The translations under genes were made by a program, and so were the position numbers. Below are positions 5,072-6,756 of a stretch of DNA of 6,756 nt, in pieces (position 1 is the stretch's first letter; every line of letters starts with the position of its first letter). The stretch is from JBOGTC01 sp050692055 (GTDB lineage: Bacteria; Chloroflexota; Limnocylindria; QHBO01). A model generated the notes under the pieces. That model did not search any database. It was not told the origin of the DNA and worked only from the letters and a program-made list of their open reading frames with translations. The stretch covers positions 1-6,756 of the forward strand of contig JBOGTC010000093.1 in NCBI GenBank assembly GCA_050692055.1, given 5' to 3'.

Positions 5072-6660
5072 CCGGCCGATGGCTCCTTGCCCATGATCGT
5101 CTGCGACTGCTCGCGCAGGAACTGCTGGACGTAGTAGGGCCCGAGCCCGCTCTTGCCCGACGAGCCCGATCCCTTCCAGCCACCGAAGCTCTGGATCCCC
5201 GGCCACGCCCCGGTCGTGGCGCCGGCGCGGCGGTTGACGTAGACGACGCCGGCCTGGATCGTGTCCAGGAAGCGGCGGATCTCCACGTCGTCACGGCTGA
5301 AGATGCCCGCGGCGAGGCCGTAGGCGGTGTCGTTCGCCTCGCGCAGCGCCTGGTCGAGCGACTCCACCTCGCCGACCACCACGAATGGCACGAACAGCTC
5401 CTCGCGGAAGAGCCGATGGTCGAGCGGGAGCCCGGTCACGACGGTTGGCGTCGGATAGAAGCCGCGATCCGCTCCGTTCTCCTGGAGGACCTCGCCGCCG
5501 ATCTCGACCGTGCCGCCGTCGGCGGTGGCGGCCTTGACCGCCTCGGTGAACTTGTCGAGGGCGCGTCGGTTGATGACCGGGCCCATCCAGTGCTCGCGCC
5601 GTGTGGGGTCGCCGACGCTGATGCCGCGTGTCTTCTCGACGAGCGTGTCGACGAAGTCCCGCGCCACGGCGCGCTCGACATAGACGCGCGAGTTGGCGCT
5701 GCACTTCTGGCCGTCGAAGCCGAAGGCGGATCGCATGACGCCCTCGGCCGCCTCGTCGAGGTCGGCCGAGGCGGTGACGATGGCGGGGTTCTTGCCGCCC
5801 ATCTCGGTGATGATCGGCCTCGGGTAGTCCTTCGTGAAGCTGCGGTACAGCCTCATGCCGACCTCGTACGAGCCGGTAAAGACCATCCCGTCGATGCCGG
5901 GGTTCTCCTGCAGCTCGGCGCCGACCGTCTCGCCCGGGCCGGTGACGAGGTTGAAGGCGCCCGACGGCAGGCCCGCGTCGCGCAGTGCCTCGCCGAACTT
6001 CGCGGCGCTGAGCGGCGCATCCGATGACGGCTTGAGGACCACGGTGTTGCCGGCGATCAGGGCCCCCGCGGCCGGACCGCCGGCGAGCGCCATCGGGAAG
6101 TTGAAGGGGCTGATGACCCCGAAGACGCCGTAGGGGCGCAGGATCGATCGCGTCCGCTCGTGCGGGGAGAGGGAGCCCAGGGGCTTGACGAAGCCATCGG
6201 CCTTCTCGAACTCGTCGCCGTAGTAGCGGATGAGGTCCGCCGTCTCCTCCACGTCGCCGAGCGCCTCGAGCCGGTTCTTGCCGACCTCGAGCGCCATCAG
6301 GGCCGCGTAGTCGAACTGGCGCTCGCTGATGATGTCGGCCGCGCGGCGAAGGACGGCCAGGCGGTCGCGCCACGGGGTTCCGCTCCAGGCCGGGAAGGCG
6401 TCGCGCGCGGCGGCGATGGCGTCGCGCACGTCCTGGCGCGAGCCGACGGGGAAGCGTCCGACGACCAGGTCGGTGTCGATCGGCGATCGGTCCTCGAAGG
6501 TCTCGGCCGCGGTACGCTCCTCGTCACCGATGATCATCGGGTACGACCGGGGCAGGCTGGCACGGGCGCGCTCGACTGCGGCGTCGAACGACGACTGCAG
6601 CTCCTCGTTGTCGGCGGACAGCGTCGCGTACGTGATCTTCATGCGCGGCGTGGTTGCCAT
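5068..6660 (-). CDS. rocA: L-glutamate gamma-semialdehyde (1-pyrroline-5-carboxylate) dehydrogenase, aldehyde dehydrogenase superfamily
   Basis: A cytoplasmic NAD(P)-dependent enzyme that oxidises glutamate semialdehyde/P5C to glutamate, the second step of proline and ornithine/arginine breakdown. It has 530 residues, close to group 2 P5C dehydrogenases (RocA about 515). Motifs numbered from ATG 6660: ISPFNFP (183-189, N187), KPSSD (210-214, K210 for NAD), FTGS (261-264), TEMGGKN (285-291, E286), GFDGQKCSANSRVYV (314-328, catalytic C320), EELFVPF (420-426) and SFGGWKGSGSSGKSG (491-505). The Q-K-C-S-A-x-S-R context, the N-terminal MKITYATLSADNEEL-type segment and the FEDRSPID region favour P5C dehydrogenase over a general aldehyde dehydrogenase. 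The start at 6660 is supported by GAGGAGG (6679-6673) 12 nt upstream; the ATG at 6642 lacks a site and the frame to 6738 is not family-like. First gene of the cluster, sharing GTGA with the next gene. The symbol is by family, not proven orthology. Confidence 0.93.
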   Translation of the reverse strand: MATTPRMKITYATLSADNEELQSSFDAAVERARASLPRSYPMIIGDEERTAAETFEDRSPIDTDLVVGRFPVGSRQDVRDAIAAARDAFPAWSGTPWRDRLAVLRRAADIISERQFDYAALMALEVGKNRLEALGDVEETADLIRYYGDEFEKADGFVKPLGSLSPHERTRSILRPYGVFGVISPFNFPMALAGGPAAGALIAGNTVVLKPSSDAPLSAAKFGEALRDAGLPSGAFNLVTGPGETVGAELQENPGIDGMVFTGSYEVGMRLYRSFTKDYPRPIITEMGGKNPAIVTASADLDEAAEGVMRSAFGFDGQKCSANSRVYVERAVARDFVDTLVEKTRGISVGDPTRREHWMGPVINRRALDKFTEAVKAATADGGTVEIGGEVLQENGADRGFYPTPTVVTGLPLDHRLFREELFVPFVVVGEVESLDQALREANDTAYGLAAGIFSRDDVEIRRFLDTIQAGVVYVNRRAGATTGAWPGIQSFGGWKGSGSSGKSGLGPYYVQQFLREQSQTIMGKEPSAG

Positions 6661-6672
6661 CGGCGCGATCGG

Positions 6673-6679
6673 CCTCCTC
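6673..6679 (-). promoter_or_regulatory. Shine-Dalgarno deciding the dehydrogenase start
   Basis: GAGGAGG on the - strand, 12 nt before the ATG at 6660 and 30 nt before the alternative ATG at 6642. It favours 6660. The 11-12 nt spacing recurs for the DUF4288-like and aminotransferase genes. Confidence 0.6.
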
Positions 6680-6729
6680 AGCAGTGGTGGCGCCCGTCCC
6701 GAGGCGCGAGGGCGAAGCCCGAGGCGGCC

Positions 6730-6735
6730 ATTATG
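6730..6735 (-). promoter_or_regulatory. Candidate -10 element of the leftward operon
   Basis: CATAAT on the - strand matches 5 of 6 bases of TATAAT and stands out in a very GC-rich stretch, 70 bp before the dehydrogenase start. The matching -35 would fall at or beyond the window edge, so it cannot be judged. The rest of 6661-6756 holds no gene I can support. Confidence 0.3.
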
Positions 6736-6756
6736 CACCGCCCCAGGCAGCGCCGA

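Noticed and set aside
5072..5206. Longer N-terminus for the DUF4288-like protein starting at ATG 5206
   Set aside because: The extra 45 residues lie wholly within the dehydrogenase 3' coding region and do not resemble the family. The GTG at 5071 with a ribosome-binding site and stop/start overlap is the better start.
4972..6027. 351-codon open frame on the + strand opposite the P5C dehydrogenase
   Set aside because: Same explanation: it mirrors codon bias of the dehydrogenase, shows low-complexity Arg/Ala/Asp translation and has no family motif.

Overview
The window is GC-rich (roughly 70% by eye) bacterial chromosomal DNA. It has GTG as well as ATG starts, tightly packed genes and long antisense open frames that are by-products of the base composition. 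The Pro/Thr/Ser-linker lipoprotein, the TFDMGGR-type deacetylase and the archaeal-like class III aminotransferase suggest a Chloroflexota-type organism (Limnocylindria-like lineages come to mind). An actinobacterial or related high-GC lineage is not excluded. I see no tRNA, rRNA, CRISPR array, insertion sequence or phage gene.

Left arm, + strand (1-1928): the 3' part of a secreted or cell-surface polysaccharide deacetylase (NodB fold) whose 5' end lies outside the window, then a 62-bp gap, then a two-domain lipoprotein of unknown function. Both are envelope proteins.

Right arm, - strand (6660 down to 1909): five genes read leftward, very probably one operon or two closely linked transcription units. 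In order they are an L-glutamate gamma-semialdehyde (P5C) dehydrogenase, a DUF4288-like small acidic protein joined to it by a 4-base GTGA overlap, class 2 (quinone-linked) dihydroorotate dehydrogenase pyrD 18 bp further on, an 88-residue three-helix membrane protein joined to pyrD by an ATGA overlap, and, after a 77-bp leader, a class III PLP aminotransferase. The aminotransferase ends tail-to-tail with the lipoprotein gene, their coding regions overlapping by 20 bp (1909-1928).

How the genes may work together: a class III aminotransferase acting on ornithine would produce glutamate semialdehyde, and the dehydrogenase would oxidise it to glutamate. The aminotransferase could equally be a GABA or acetylornithine enzyme, and the sequence alone does not settle this. 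PyrD performs the membrane-linked step of pyrimidine synthesis, and the small membrane protein is translationally coupled to it. The window is mostly ordinary metabolism. The points most worth a second look are the DUF4288-like protein and the small membrane protein locked into this operon, the hairpin that would hide the aminotransferase ribosome-binding site, and the altered metal-site motif of the deacetylase.
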